Positions 27,270 through 36,662 are shown, counted from the first letter of the stretch. The stretch: DNA of 64,000 bases from CAIWHR01 sp963779805 (GCA_963779805.1 CAVZZN010000002.1:248001-312000); one strand, 5' to 3'. A program made the numbers and translations. The notes: a model not told the origin generated them from the letters alone.

Positions 27270-27482
27270 TCCGTTTCGCGTCCTCGCGCGTTCTTGACCC
27301 AGGCGGTGTATTTGGCCGCCGGTTTCGTCTAAACTCGCCACCCGCCACGGTTTAACCTCGATCAATCCGGAGTGCCGCGGTTTCGGCACAATTCCAGGTT
27401 GGCCAGTCAGACAACGCCGGCACGCGCAACCTGCGTTCGGCGCCGCACCCGGCGTGTTCCGGGGAAAAGAGGAGAAGCTTCG

Positions 27483-28566
27483 ATGCAACGCCGTTCCTTC
27501 ATCAAAAATGCGGGCCTTGCCGGCATTCTCGCCGCCGGCTCCGCTCCCGCGATCGCCCAGTCCCTGCCCAGCATCAAATGGCGCTGCACGTCGAGCTTCC
27601 CGAAGAGCCTCGACACGATCTACGGCGGCGCCGAGACGCTCGCCAAGCGGGTCAGCGCCATCACCGGCGGCAAGTTCCAGATCCAGGTGTTCGCGGCCGG
27701 CGAGATCGCCCCGGGCCCGCAGGCGCTGGACGTCGTGCAGAACGGCACGGTCGAGTGCTGCCACACGTGCTCGTACTACTACGTCGGCAAGGACAAGGCG
27801 TTCGGCTTCGGCACGGCCGTCCCGTTCGGCCTCAACTGCCGCCAGCAGAACGCGTGGGTCTACAACGGCGGCGGCCAGAAGCTGCTCGACGAGTTCTACA
27901 GCAACTACAACATCGTGTCGTTCCTCGGCGGCAATACGGGCACCCAGATGGGCGGATGGTTCCGCAAGGAGATCAGGACGCTCGCCGACTGCAAGGGCAT
28001 CAAGATGCGCATCGCCGGTCTCGGCGGCACGATCCAGGCGATGCTGGGCATGGTGCCGCAGCAGATCGCCGGCGGGGACATCTACCCGGCCCTGGAGAAG
28101 GGCACGATCGACGCGGCCGAATGGGTGGGCCCGTACGACGACGAGAAGCTCGGCTTCTACAAGGTCGCCAAGAACTACTACTTCCCGGGCTGGTGGGAAC
28201 CGGGCCCGTCGATCCATTTCTTCGTCAACAAGGCCGAGTGGGCGAAGCTGCCGAGCGAGTACAAGGCAGCGTTCGAGGCCGCCGCGTACGAGGCCAACGT
28301 CACGATGATGGCGGATTACGACGACAAGAATCCCGCTGCCGTCCGCCGGCTCGTGCAGAACGGCGTGCAGCTTCGCCGCTTCTCGAACGAGATCATGGAG
28401 GCCGCGTACAAGGCCGCCGTTCAGTTCTATGCGGACGAGTCGGGCAAGAACCCGGCGATTCAAGAAGCTCTATGACTCGATGCACGCGTACCAGAAGACG
28501 GAGAACCAGTGGTTCAGCGTCGCCGAACTCGGCATGGACCAGTTCCTGCAGACGCACATCAAGTAA
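27483..28566 (+). CDS. TRAP transporter periplasmic substrate-binding protein (frame break near 28459)
   Basis: This is the DctP-family solute receptor of a TRAP transporter. It starts MQRRSFIKNAGLAGILAAGS, with a twin-arginine signal (RRSFIK) and cleavage after AIAQ. Strong family segments are TIYGGAETLAKRVSAITGGKFQIQVFAAGE, GIKMRIAGLGGTIQAMLG, and AAEWVGPYDDEKLGFYKVAKNYYFPGWWEPGP, close to alpha-keto-acid receptors of the TakP type. Near 28459 an extra A changes the frame; correcting it gives KKLYDSMHAYQKTENQWFSVAELGMDQFLQTHIK and the stop at 28564-28566. An AGGAG lies eight bases before the ATG. It converges with dctM, which is unusual. Confidence 0.93.
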
Positions 28567-28616
28567 CGCCTGCCGGCACGGCGCGGAGCATTCGCGCGCC
28601 GCGGTGCATGCGAACC

Positions 28617-28647
28617 AAGCCCCGGCGAATTTGCCGGGGCTTTTTTT
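28617..28647 (+). terminator. Intrinsic terminator of TRAP receptor gene
   Basis: A perfect 10-base-pair stem (AAGCCCCGGC / GCCGGGGCTT) with a GAATTT loop is followed by a run of seven Ts, 50 bases after the corrected stop codon. Confidence 0.93.
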
Positions 28648-28680
28648 GGGGTTCAGCGCGCAAGTCGATGCGGCGCCCAA

Positions 28681-28714
28681 ACGAATCGGGGCGGCCGTGG
28701 CCGCCCCGATTCGT
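28681..28714 (-). terminator. Perfect 16-bp hairpin between convergent TRAP genes
   Basis: The inverted repeat ACGAATCGGGGCGGCC / GGCCGCCCCGATTCGT is perfect over 16 bases with a two-base loop. On the minus strand it is followed by a short T run, so it most likely ends dctQM transcripts. It is separate from the terminator at 28617. Confidence 0.7.
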
Positions 28715-28736
28715 CGTCGCGAGCGCGATGACCGCG

Positions 28737-30566
28737 CTACTTGAACGACTTCGTCAGGTCCTCGTCGCTCGGCTGCGGCGGCTCGGCCTGCTGCGGCGGT
28801 GACTGCTGCGGCGGTGACTGCGACTGCGCCGGCTGCGGCGGCGACGGGCCGCCGAACGACTTCGTCAGGTCCGCGTCGCTCTCCTGCTGCTCGGACTGCG
28901 GTTGTGCGTCGGCGGGCGCGCCCGGCGTCGCCGGCTCGGATTGCTGCTGATCCTGCTGCAGCATCTTCTGGATGTCGATCTGCGGTCCGGATCCCGCCGC
29001 CTGCGGCTTGTCGTACGCGACCAGCGACGGGAACGCGATGATGAGCGCGACCATGATCAGCTGGATCAGCACGAACGGGATCGCGCCCCAGTAGATCTGG
29101 CCCGTGGTCACCGGCTGGAGCGTGCGTCCGCTCTGCACGTCCTTGTAGGGATGCGTGGGCGCGACCGAGCGCAGGTAGAAGAGCGCGAACCCGAACGGCG
29201 GATGCATGAACGAGGTCTGCATGTTGACGGCGAGCAGCACCCCGAACCAGATGAGGTCGATGCCGAGCTTCTCCGCCACGGGGCCGAGCAGCGGAATGAT
29301 GATGAACGACAGCTCGAAGAAGTCGAGGAAGAACGCCAGCACGAACACCAGGATGTTGACGACGATGAGGAACCCGACCTGGCCGCCGGGCAGGTCGGAG
29401 AGGAGGTGCTCGACCCACACGTGGCCGTTGACGCCGTAGAACGTCAGGCTGAAGACACGCGCGCCGACGAGGATGAAGACGACGAACGTGGTGAGCTTGG
29501 CCGTGCTGTCCATCGCCTGCTTCAGCAGGGACCAGGACAGGCGCTTGCGCGCCATCGCCATCAGCAGCGCGCCCGTCGCGCCCATGGCGCCGCCTTCGGT
29601 CGGCGTCGCGATGCCGAGGAAGATCGTACCCAGGACGAGGAAGATCAGCGCGAGGGGCGGGATCAGCACGAACGTGACCCGCTGCGCCATCTGCGACAGC
29701 AGGTTGATGCGCAGCAACCGCGCGGCGACTGCGATCACGAATGCGATGCCGATGCCGACCAGCATCGCGATGACGATCGTCTCGTCCATGGCGCGGTCGG
29801 CGAGGCGGAACTTGGCGTACGCGAGCGCGCCGCCCACGGCGACGATGGTGAGCACCAGCAGGGAGCGCCCTCCGCTGCGGCCGCTCGGCTCGCGGAACGT
29901 GCGCGCCTCCGGCGGCAGCGCGGGGGCCCAGGCCGGCTTCAGGACGCTCGAGCCCACCACGTACAGCATGTACAGGCCGGCGAGGACGAACCCGGGAATG
30001 AACGCGCCCTTGTACATGTCGCCGACCGAGCGGCCGAGCTGGTCGGCCATGATGATCAGCACGAGCGACGGCGGGATGATCTGGGCGAGCGTTCCCGAGG
30101 CGGCGATGACGCCCGTGGCGAGGCGCCGGTCGTAGCCGTAGCGCAGCATGATCGGCAGCGAGATGAGGCCCATCGAGATGACGGACGCGGCCACCACGCC
30201 CGTGGTTGCGGCGAGCATCGCCCCGACGACGACCACGGCGTAGGCGAGGCCGCCGCGCACCGGGCCGAAGAGCTGGCCGATCGTGTCGAGCAGGTCTTCG
30301 GCCATCCCGGAGCGCTCGAGGATGAGCCCCATGAACGTGAAGAACGGGATCGCGAGCAGCGTGTCGTTGCTCATCACGCCGCCGAAGATCCGCTCCGGCA
30401 GGGCCTGGAAGAAGCTCGGATGGAAGAGACCGAGCTCGATGCCGAGGAAACCGAAGATGATGCCGTTGGCGGCGAGCGAGAAGGCCACCGGGAAGCCCAG
30501 CAGGAGGAACACGACCAGGGAGCCGAAGATGATCGGCGCCATGTTCGCGATGAGGAAGGCGCTCAT
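28737..30566 (-). CDS. dctM: TRAP transporter large permease, DctM family
   Basis: This is the large membrane subunit that moves substrate with sodium or proton coupling. The product has 609 residues with about 12 membrane segments. Signatures are PVAFSLAANGIIFGFLG, FFTFMGLILERSGMAEDLL, ATTGVVAASVISMGLISLPIML, ASGTLAQIIPPSLVLIIMAD and ATPTEGGAMGATGALLMA. An internal hydrophobic expansion and a cytoplasmic tail of roughly 85 residues make it longer than classic DctM. The tail is rich in Gln and Pro and ends with two copies of a DLTKSF motif. Its ATG overlaps the dctQ stop (ATGA). The matching receptor gene is convergent. Confidence 0.95.
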   Translation of the reverse strand: MSAFLIANMAPIIFGSLVVFLLLGFPVAFSLAANGIIFGFLGIELGLFHPSFFQALPERIFGGVMSNDTLLAIPFFTFMGLILERSGMAEDLLDTIGQLFGPVRGGLAYAVVVVGAMLAATTGVVAASVISMGLISLPIMLRYGYDRRLATGVIAASGTLAQIIPPSLVLIIMADQLGRSVGDMYKGAFIPGFVLAGLYMLYVVGSSVLKPAWAPALPPEARTFREPSGRSGGRSLLVLTIVAVGGALAYAKFRLADRAMDETIVIAMLVGIGIAFVIAVAARLLRINLLSQMAQRVTFVLIPPLALIFLVLGTIFLGIATPTEGGAMGATGALLMAMARKRLSWSLLKQAMDSTAKLTTFVVFILVGARVFSLTFYGVNGHVWVEHLLSDLPGGQVGFLIVVNILVFVLAFFLDFFELSFIIIPLLGPVAEKLGIDLIWFGVLLAVNMQTSFMHPPFGFALFYLRSVAPTHPYKDVQSGRTLQPVTTGQIYWGAIPFVLIQLIMVALIIAFPSLVAYDKPQAAGSGPQIDIQKMLQQDQQQSEPATPGAPADAQPQSEQQESDADLTKSFGGPSPPQPAQSQSPPQQSPPQQAEPPQPSDEDLTKSFK

Positions 30567-31213
30567 GGCCGGCCCCCTTGCTTGCCCTTGGCCATCTCGT
30601 CGGCCATGCCGACGACGTCGGCGACTTCGCCCGCCACCTGGTGCTTGCGGATCTCCTCGGCGAGCTCCTCCTCCGCGGTCGGAGCCTTGACCTTCTCGAG
30701 GGCATTCGGACCCTTGCCGGCGAGGAACGCGAGGCGCTTGATCAGCTCGGAGAGGCCCTGCAGCAGCAACAGGAAGAAGCCTACGGGCATCAGCAGGCGC
30801 ACTGGCCAGCGGATGAGGCCGCCCGGGTTGGCGGACGTCTCGCCGCTCGTCCACGCGAGCGTGAACACCGGCCACGAGAGCCACATCACCACGATCACCA
30901 TCGGCAGCATGAAGGCGACGAAGCCGAACACGTCGATCCAGTTCTGCGCACGCGGCGACAGACGCCCGGCGATGATGTCGATCCTGATGTGCTCGTTACG
31001 CTTCAGCACGTAGCCGGCGCCGAGCAGGAAGATCGCCGAGAAGAGGTACCACTGGATCTCGAGCAGGCTGTTGCTGCTCCAGTCCACGGCGTAGCGCATG
31101 ACGGCATTGCCGGCGCTGATGAGGACGACGACGAGGATCAGCCAGGTGGTGGCCTTTCCGACGCGCTCGTTCAAGGCGTCGACGGCCCGTGCAAATGCTA
31201 GCAGGGCATTCAC
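30563..31213 (-). CDS. dctQ: TRAP transporter small permease, DctQ family
   Basis: This is the small membrane subunit of the TRAP system, required for complex activity. The 216-residue product has four predicted membrane segments: ATTWLILVVVLISAGNAVMRY; LLEIQWYLFSAIFLLGAGYVLKRNEHIRID, the DctQ signature; VFGFVAFMLPMVIVVMWLSW; and LLMPVGFFLLLLQGLSELIK. The C-terminal 50 residues are charged and helical. It is translationally coupled to dctM by a four-base overlap. The membrane part is larger than the usual 160-180 residues because of the C-terminal extension. Confidence 0.94.
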   Translation of the reverse strand: MNALLAFARAVDALNERVGKATTWLILVVVLISAGNAVMRYAVDWSSNSLLEIQWYLFSAIFLLGAGYVLKRNEHIRIDIIAGRLSPRAQNWIDVFGFVAFMLPMVIVVMWLSWPVFTLAWTSGETSANPGGLIRWPVRLLMPVGFFLLLLQGLSELIKRLAFLAGKGPNALEKVKAPTAEEELAEEIRKHQVAGEVADVVGMADEMAKGKQGGRP

Positions 31214-31303
31214 TTTGCCGATTCCTCCCGGTGAAGGTATCCCTCTGTCGGAACGTCCCAGCGTGATGATGCGAGGGGTCGCGCCGGCGTGCGCGGACGC
31301 CGG

Positions 31304-31309
31304 ATTATA
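31304..31309 (-). promoter_or_regulatory. dctQM -10 element
   Basis: A perfect TATAAT on the minus strand, about 90 bases upstream of dctQ. A weak TTGCCT lies at 31330-31335 with a long 20-base spacer. It shares the divergent region with the glyA promoter. Confidence 0.55.
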
Positions 31310-31445
31310 CGGGGACGTTCGTCCGCGCAGGCAAATCGCGGCGCTGGACTTTGAGTCCGCTCAAACGACGCGGCAATCGATCGCGCCAGGCCCGTGGATT
31401 GCTCCCGCGATGGCACCGCCCGGCTGTCGAGCCGGCGCCCAGTGC

Positions 31446-31451
31446 TAAAAT
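31446..31451 (+). promoter_or_regulatory. glyA -10 element
   Basis: TAAAAT in GTGCTAAAATCTTCG, 35 bases upstream of the glyA ATG. The -35 region is GC-rich without a clear hexamer. Confidence 0.6.
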
Positions 31452-31486
31452 CTTCGTTTACATTCGCCCACGCGCCGGTGTCCCCG

Positions 31487-32734
31487 ATGTTCCATTACGC
31501 GAAGTCGCTCGCCCAGTCCGACCCGGAGCTGTGGACTGCCATCGCTGCGGAGAACCAGCGCCAGGAGCAGCACATCGAGCTGATCGCCTCCGAGAATTAC
31601 GCGAGCCCGGCCGTGATGGCGGCGCAGGGCTCGCAGCTCACGAACAAGTACGCCGAAGGCTACCCGGGCAAGCGCTACTACGGCGGCTGCGAGAACGTCG
31701 ACGTCGCCGAGCAGCTTGCGATCGATCGCGTGAAGCGGCTGTTTCGTGCCTCGGCGGCCAACGTGCAGCCCCATTCCGGTGCACAGGCGAACCAGGCGGT
31801 GTTCTTCGCGGCATTGAAGCCGGGCGACACGGTGCTCGGCATGTCGCTGCCGCACGGCGGGCATCTCACGCACGGTTCGCCCGTGAACATGAGCGGCAAG
31901 TGGTTCAACATCGTCCCCTACGGGCTCGACCCGGAGACCGAGCTCATCGACTACGACGCCGCCGAAGCGCTCGCGCACCAGCACAAGCCGAAGCTCATCA
32001 TCGCCGGCGCGTCGGCCTACTCGCGCGTCATCGACTGGAAGCGCTTTCGCGCGATCGCCGATGCGGTCGGCGCGCTGCTGATGGTCGACATGGCGCACTA
32101 CGCGGGCCTCATCGCCGCCGGCGTGTATCCCTCGCCCGTGGGTGTCGCGCACTTCGTCACCAGCACCACGCACAAGACGCTGCGCGGCCCGCGCGGCGGT
32201 TTCGTCCTGACCGACACGGAGCACGAGAAGGCGATCAACTCGGCTGTCTTTCCCGGCCTGCAGGGCGGGCCGTTGATGCACGTGATCGCCGCCAAGGCGG
32301 TCGCGTTCGGCGAGGCGCTGTCGAAGGACTTCACGCGCTATCAGGAGCAGGTGCTCGAGAACGCCACGGTGCTCGCCAAGGTGCTGCAGGAGCGCGGGCT
32401 GCGCATCGTTTCCGGCGGCACCGACTGTCATCTGTTCCTGGTCGACCTGCGGTCCAAGAAGATCACCGGCAAGGACGCCGAGGCGGTGCTCTCGCGGGCG
32501 CACATCACGGTCAACAAGAACGCGATCCCCAACGATCCCGAAAAGCCGTTCGTGACCTCCGGCATTCGCCTCGGCAGCCCGGCGATCACCACCCGCGGCT
32601 TCACCGAGATCGAGACCGAGGAGTTGGGGCATCTTATCGCCGACGTCCTCGATGCGCCGCAGGACGAGACGGCCATCGGCCGCGCCCGCGCGGGCGTGGC
32701 CGCGCTCACGGCCAGGTTCCCGGTGTATGGCTGA
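31487..32734 (+). CDS. glyA: Serine hydroxymethyltransferase
   Basis: GlyA is the pyridoxal-phosphate enzyme that interconverts serine and glycine and loads tetrahydrofolate with a one-carbon unit. The 415-residue product is standard length. It has QEQHIELIASENYASPAVMAAQGS, NKYAEGYPGKRYYGGCENVD, VQPHSGAQANQAVF, and STTHKTLRGPRGG with the PLP-binding lysine near residue 229. The ATG at 31487 yields MFHYAKSLAQSDPELW. It begins the betaproteobacterial row glyA-nrdR-ribD-ribE, with nrdR 56 bases downstream. Confidence 0.98.
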   Translation: MFHYAKSLAQSDPELWTAIAAENQRQEQHIELIASENYASPAVMAAQGSQLTNKYAEGYPGKRYYGGCENVDVAEQLAIDRVKRLFRASAANVQPHSGAQANQAVFFAALKPGDTVLGMSLPHGGHLTHGSPVNMSGKWFNIVPYGLDPETELIDYDAAEALAHQHKPKLIIAGASAYSRVIDWKRFRAIADAVGALLMVDMAHYAGLIAAGVYPSPVGVAHFVTSTTHKTLRGPRGGFVLTDTEHEKAINSAVFPGLQGGPLMHVIAAKAVAFGEALSKDFTRYQEQVLENATVLAKVLQERGLRIVSGGTDCHLFLVDLRSKKITGKDAEAVLSRAHITVNKNAIPNDPEKPFVTSGIRLGSPAITTRGFTEIETEELGHLIADVLDAPQDETAIGRARAGVAALTARFPVYG

Positions 32735-32790
32735 TCGGCTGCCCGCGCCGGCGGCGATGCTGCAAGGCGCGGGGCGCTGAAGGGCCGGAC

Positions 32791-33243
32791 ATGAAGTGCC
32801 CGTTCTGCGGCAGCTCCGATACGCAGGTCATCGATTCGCGCGTGTCGGAACCCGGCGACAGCATCCGTCGCCGACGGCGCTGCACGGAATGCCACAAGCG
32901 CTTCACCACGTACGAGACCGCAGAGCTGCGCTTGCCTCAGGTCGTGAAGACCAACGGCAGTCGCTCCGAATTCGACACGGCCAAGATCCGCAACGGCTTT
33001 GCGCGCGCGCTGCACAAGCGCCCGGTGCCCACCGAGTTCGTCGACCAGGCCGTCGATCGCGTCGTGCAGCAGGTGCTCTCGCTCGGCGAGCGCGAGATCC
33101 AGTCGCGCCAGATCGGCGAGATGGTCATGCAGGAGCTCTACAAGCTCGACAAGGTGGCGTACATCCGGTTCGCCTCCGTGTATCGCAGCTTCCAGGACGT
33201 GGAAGACTTCCGCGATGCGGTGCGCAGCATCAACAAGCGCTAG
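32791..33243 (+). CDS. nrdR: Transcriptional repressor NrdR
   Basis: NrdR is an ATP/dATP-sensing zinc-finger regulator of ribonucleotide reductase genes. The 150-residue protein starts MKCPFCGSSDTQVIDSRVSE and continues RRRRRCTECHKRFTTYET, giving the four zinc-binding cysteines (C3, C6, C31, C34). An ATP-cone domain follows (VVKTNGSRSEFDTAKIRNGFARAL). It lies between glyA and ribD, the classic context. No NrdR box was searched for here, and no ribonucleotide reductase gene is in the window. Confidence 0.97.
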   Translation: MKCPFCGSSDTQVIDSRVSEPGDSIRRRRRCTECHKRFTTYETAELRLPQVVKTNGSRSEFDTAKIRNGFARALHKRPVPTEFVDQAVDRVVQQVLSLGEREIQSRQIGEMVMQELYKLDKVAYIRFASVYRSFQDVEDFRDAVRSINKR

Positions 33244-33264
33244 CGGCGACTTCGCGGCGCCCGA

Positions 33265-34366
33265 ATGAGCACGCAGCGTCACCAGCGATGACCTCGCGTT
33301 CATGCAGCGCGCGCTCGCGCTCGCCGAGCGCGGGCTCTACACGGCCACGCCGAATCCGCGCGTCGGTTGCGTGCTGGTGCGCGATGGAACGATCATCGGC
33401 GAGGGCTATCACGCGCGGGCAGGCGACCCGCATGCCGAGCCGAACGCGATTGCCGATGCGCGCCGGCGCGGCCACGACACGCGTGGCGCAACGGCGTACG
33501 TCACGCTGGAGCCGTGCAACCACACGGGGCGCACCGGGCCGTGCACGCAGGCGTTGATCGCGGCCGGCGTGACCCGCGTGCTCGCCGCGATGGCGGATCC
33601 CAATTCGCAGGCGGGCCACGGCAGCGAGCGTCTGCGCGCCGCGGGCGTCGAGGTCGAGATCGGTCTCCTCGGCGCCGAGGCACGCGCGCTCAACATCGGC
33701 TTCGTCACGCGCATGAGCCTGGGTCGACCCTGGGTCAGGATGAAGATTGCGGCGAGCCTCGACGGGCGCACCGCGCTTGCCAACGGCGCGAGCCAGTGGA
33801 TCACGGGCGAGGAGGCACGTCGCGACGGTCATCGGTTTCGTGCGCGGGCCTGCGCGATCCTGACCGGCATCGGCACGATCCGGCACGACGATCCGCGCAT
33901 GACGGTGCGCGATGTCGACACGCCGCGGCAGCCGCGGCGCATCGTGGTCGATCGCCGCGGGGAGACGCCGCCCGCAGCGCGCATCCTCGACGGCGGCGCG
34001 ATCGTGGTCACGGCAGGCAACGCGAACCCCGCCTGGCCCGCAGGCACCCAAGTGTGGACGCTGCCGGATGGGAGCGACCGCGTCGACCTTTCCGCATTGA
34101 TGAAGCGCCTCGCCGCCGAGGGCGTCAACGAGCTGCACGTCGAGGCGGGTGCGGGCCTCAACGGCGCGCTGCTCGCGGCGGGCCTGGTCGACGAGCTCGT
34201 GCTCTATCTCGCGCCGTGCCTCATCGGCGATCCCGCACGCGGCATGCTCACCTTCGAGCCACCGCTGCAGCAGCTCGATGCGCGCGTCGGGCTCGCGATC
34301 GACAGCGTGGTTGCGCTCGGCACGGATTGGCGCGTGATCGCGCGCGTACGACACGAGGAGGACTGA
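33265..34366 (+). CDS. ribD: Bifunctional riboflavin biosynthesis deaminase/reductase RibD (frame break near start)
   Basis: RibD deaminates then reduces the pyrimidine intermediate of riboflavin synthesis. The deaminase zinc site is complete: HAEPNAI and PCNHTGRTGPC (with the HAE and two-cysteine ligands). The C-terminal reductase domain begins PWVRMKIAASLDGRTALANGASQWITG and ends in VVALGTDWRVIARVRHEED. The ATG at 33302 is an internal start that lacks the first helix. The preferred start is the ATG at 33265, where removing one base near 33280 gives MSTQRTSDDLAFMQRALALAERG, the usual N-terminus. It overlaps ribE in a TGATG, so translation is coupled. Confidence 0.93.
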
Positions 34367-34986
34367 TGTTCACCGGGATCGTGCAGGCTGTCGGACGGAT
34401 CGTGCGCACCACGCCGCAGGGCGATGGCCTGCGGCTCTGGCTCGATGCGCAAACGCTCGCCATCGACGATGTCGCGCTGGGCGACAGCATCGCGGTGAAC
34501 GGATGCTGCCTCACGGTCGTTGCGCGGGAAGACCGTCCTGCGCGGCTCGCCTTCGATGTCTCGGGCGAGACCCTGCGCTGCACGTCGGGGCTTGCGGCAG
34601 CGGGACCGGTGAATCTCGAGAAGGCACTGCGTCTGGCCGATCGCCTGGGCGGGCATCTCGTGACGGGACACGTCGACGGCGTCGGCACCGTGTCGGCCTT
34701 CGCCGCGGTCCCCGCTCGTGCCGGCGAGCCGGCGAGCTGGCATCTCGAGATCGAGGCACCCCCGGAGCTCGCGCGCTTCATTGCCGCGAAGGGCTCGATC
34801 GCCGTGCAGGGCGTGAGTCTCACGGTGAACGCCGTGCAGGGCGCTTCGTTCGAGGTGAATCTCATCCCGCACACGCTCGAGGTGACGACTCTGCACGCGC
34901 TTGCACCCGGTGCGCGCGTCAATCTGGAGGTGGACCTGATGGCGCGCTACGTCGAGCGGATGCTCGCCGCTGGCCGGGGCGAGTAG
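34366..34986 (+). CDS. ribE: Riboflavin synthase alpha subunit
   Basis: This enzyme dismutates two molecules of dimethylribityllumazine to riboflavin. The 206-residue product starts MFTGIVQAVGRIV, the invariant N-terminus. It shows the two internal lumazine-binding repeats: DSIAVNGCCLTVVA with FDVSGETL, and GSIAVQGVSLTVNAV with FEVNLIPHTLEVTTL. GHLVTGHVDGVG lies between them. The start codon overlaps the ribD stop (TGATG). In many relatives ribBA and ribH would follow directly, but here they are about 24 kb away. Confidence 0.97.
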   Translation: MFTGIVQAVGRIVRTTPQGDGLRLWLDAQTLAIDDVALGDSIAVNGCCLTVVAREDRPARLAFDVSGETLRCTSGLAAAGPVNLEKALRLADRLGGHLVTGHVDGVGTVSAFAAVPARAGEPASWHLEIEAPPELARFIAAKGSIAVQGVSLTVNAVQGASFEVNLIPHTLEVTTLHALAPGARVNLEVDLMARYVERMLAAGRGE

Positions 34987-35020
34987 CGACGCGTCCGGCC
35001 ACGGCGAATCCGTGCGCTGA

Positions 35021-35959
35021 CTACATCGACGGCTCGGTGCTCGTCGGCGCGCCGTTGCCCCCGGCATTGCCCGAGACGCGGTTGTTGCCGAACGAGATGA
35101 TGTTGCCGCCCGTCGCGCTGCTCAGTCCGACCCCCGCATTGCCGACGACCGTCGTATTGTTGAGGCGCAGGAAAGCCTGCGCTCCCGAGGCGCGCACGCC
35201 GCTCTGATTGGTCGTCGATGTGGTCCCTTCGAGCGTGAGCATCGCCGGACGCAAGGTCGAAACCACGTTGAATCCGGCCGTGTCGCTGCCTGTGGCAAGG
35301 CTGTTCTTCACGAGCACCACCGAGCCGTCCTCGACGCGCAGGCCGCGCCCGTTGCCGGCCATCTGCACGTTGGAGACTGTGCCGCGCGCCGTTCCGCTCG
35401 GGTCTGCATGCACCCAGATGCCTCCGACCGCGTTGTTGCGCAGTGACGTGTTGTTGACGTAGAGCTCGCTGTTGCCGGTCGGTGCGAAATCGATGGCGTG
35501 GCCGCTGAAGCCGTAGATGCTCGTATCCTCGACGTGCAGCGCACCTCCGCTGTGGAAGACGATGCCGTTCGCGCCGTTGTCGCCCACGCCGTTGAGGTCG
35601 AGACCGCGGAGGTAGACGACGTCGCTCGGACCCGCATCCACCGTGATGGTCGTAGCTCCGTTGGACAGAGCGCCGGCGAGCACGCCCCGCGCGTTGATCG
35701 TGATCGACCTGTCGATCGTCACGGCGCCGAAGCCGCCGGAATCGAGGGGCACGATCTCGCCGCCTGCGTACGTCTTCGCGAGCGCGCCGGCGAACGTCTT
35801 GCAGGGCGAGGTCCTGCTGCAGGGATTGGTGTCGTCGCCCGCGGCGGACACCCACGTGCGGAATGCCATTGCAACGGGCGTCGCCTCGGCGGCGGCGAGG
35901 AAGCAGGACGCAGCGAGAACCGAGACCGAAGCGAGGGAGTGCAGGGCGAGCTTGTTCAT
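35021..35959 (-). CDS. Secreted right-handed beta-helix repeat protein
   Basis: The 312-residue product has a Sec signal peptide (MNKLALHSLASVSVLAASCF to about residue 30). After it comes a short segment with two cysteines (NPCSRTSPCKTFAGALAKTYAGGEIVPLDSG), typical of secreted parallel beta-helix proteins. About nine coils follow, of the pattern G-ALHVEDTSIYGFSGHAIDF, SELYVNNTSLRNNAVGGIWV, SNVQMAGNGRGLRVEDGSVVLVKNS. These folds bind or cleave polysaccharides or form surface proteins, but no catalytic residues can be assigned. The gene is convergent with ribE and divergent from the flavodoxin-like gene. It is not part of the riboflavin pathway. Confidence 0.83.
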   Translation of the reverse strand: MNKLALHSLASVSVLAASCFLAAAEATPVAMAFRTWVSAAGDDTNPCSRTSPCKTFAGALAKTYAGGEIVPLDSGGFGAVTIDRSITINARGVLAGALSNGATTITVDAGPSDVVYLRGLDLNGVGDNGANGIVFHSGGALHVEDTSIYGFSGHAIDFAPTGNSELYVNNTSLRNNAVGGIWVHADPSGTARGTVSNVQMAGNGRGLRVEDGSVVLVKNSLATGSDTAGFNVVSTLRPAMLTLEGTTSTTNQSGVRASGAQAFLRLNNTTVVGNAGVGLSSATGGNIISFGNNRVSGNAGGNGAPTSTEPSM

Positions 35960-36133
35960 TGCAGGCTCCTAGCGGGAGGGGGAGTGATCGGGTGCTGCCG
36001 GTGCAATGTAGTCCCCGTAAGGGCGCTGGCGCAACGCCGTTTGCCGCGATGCGCGCAAATGTCGCCGCCGGTGTGTGATGCGTGAAGGCACTCGCCGCCC
36101 CGGCCCCGGTCGGGCGGCAGGAAAGGATCCGCG

Positions 36134-36625
36134 ATGAAGACGCTGCTTATCGTCTTCCACTCCATGACGGGCGGCACCTGCCAGATGGCACAGGCGGCCG
36201 CGCGCGGTGCGGCCACGGAACCGGACGTTCGCGTGCGCCTGCTGCGCGCGGGCGAGGCGGATACCGCGGACGTGCTCGCGGCCGATGCGTACATCTTCGC
36301 GACCCCGGAAAATCTCGCCGCCATCGCCGGGCTCATGAAAGACTTCTTCGACCGCAGCTACTACGGCGCGCTCGGTCGCATCAGCGGGCGCCCGTATGCG
36401 ACGCTCGTGTGCGCCGGCAGCGACGGCGCGAATGCGGTACGGCAGATCGAGCGCATCGCCACCGGCTGGCGCCTGCGGGCCGTGGCGGATCCGCTGATCG
36501 TTTGCACGCACGCCCAGACGCCGGAAGCGATCCTTGCGCCGAAGACGATCGCGTCCGACGACCTCGCCCGTTGCGAGGCGCTCGGCCAGGCGCTCGCCGC
36601 GGGGCTCGCCGCAGGCATCTTCTAG
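36134..36625 (+). CDS. Flavodoxin-like NAD(P)H-dependent oxidoreductase
   Basis: The 163-residue product has a flavodoxin fold. The FMN phosphate-binding loop is near the start (IVFHSMTGGTCQMAQAAARGA), followed by AADAYIFATPENLAAIAGLMKDFFDRSYYGAL and RPYATLVCAGSDGANAVRQIERIATGWRLR. The pattern fits the small flavodoxin/NAD(P)H reductase family of unknown physiological role rather than electron-transfer flavodoxins, because it lacks the long loop. It is a single gene upstream of mmsA, with 121 bases between. Confidence 0.83.
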   Translation: MKTLLIVFHSMTGGTCQMAQAAARGAATEPDVRVRLLRAGEADTADVLAADAYIFATPENLAAIAGLMKDFFDRSYYGALGRISGRPYATLVCAGSDGANAVRQIERIATGWRLRAVADPLIVCTHAQTPEAILAPKTIASDDLARCEALGQALAAGLAAGIF

Positions 36626-36662
36626 CGCTTGCGCCTGCCGGGGCGCCCGACCGGGCAACGGC

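Noticed and set aside
28437..28566. Programmed ribosomal frameshifting in the TRAP receptor gene
   Set aside because: There is no slippery heptamer or downstream structure, and many unrelated genes in the window show the same one-base insertions. Sequencing error is simpler.
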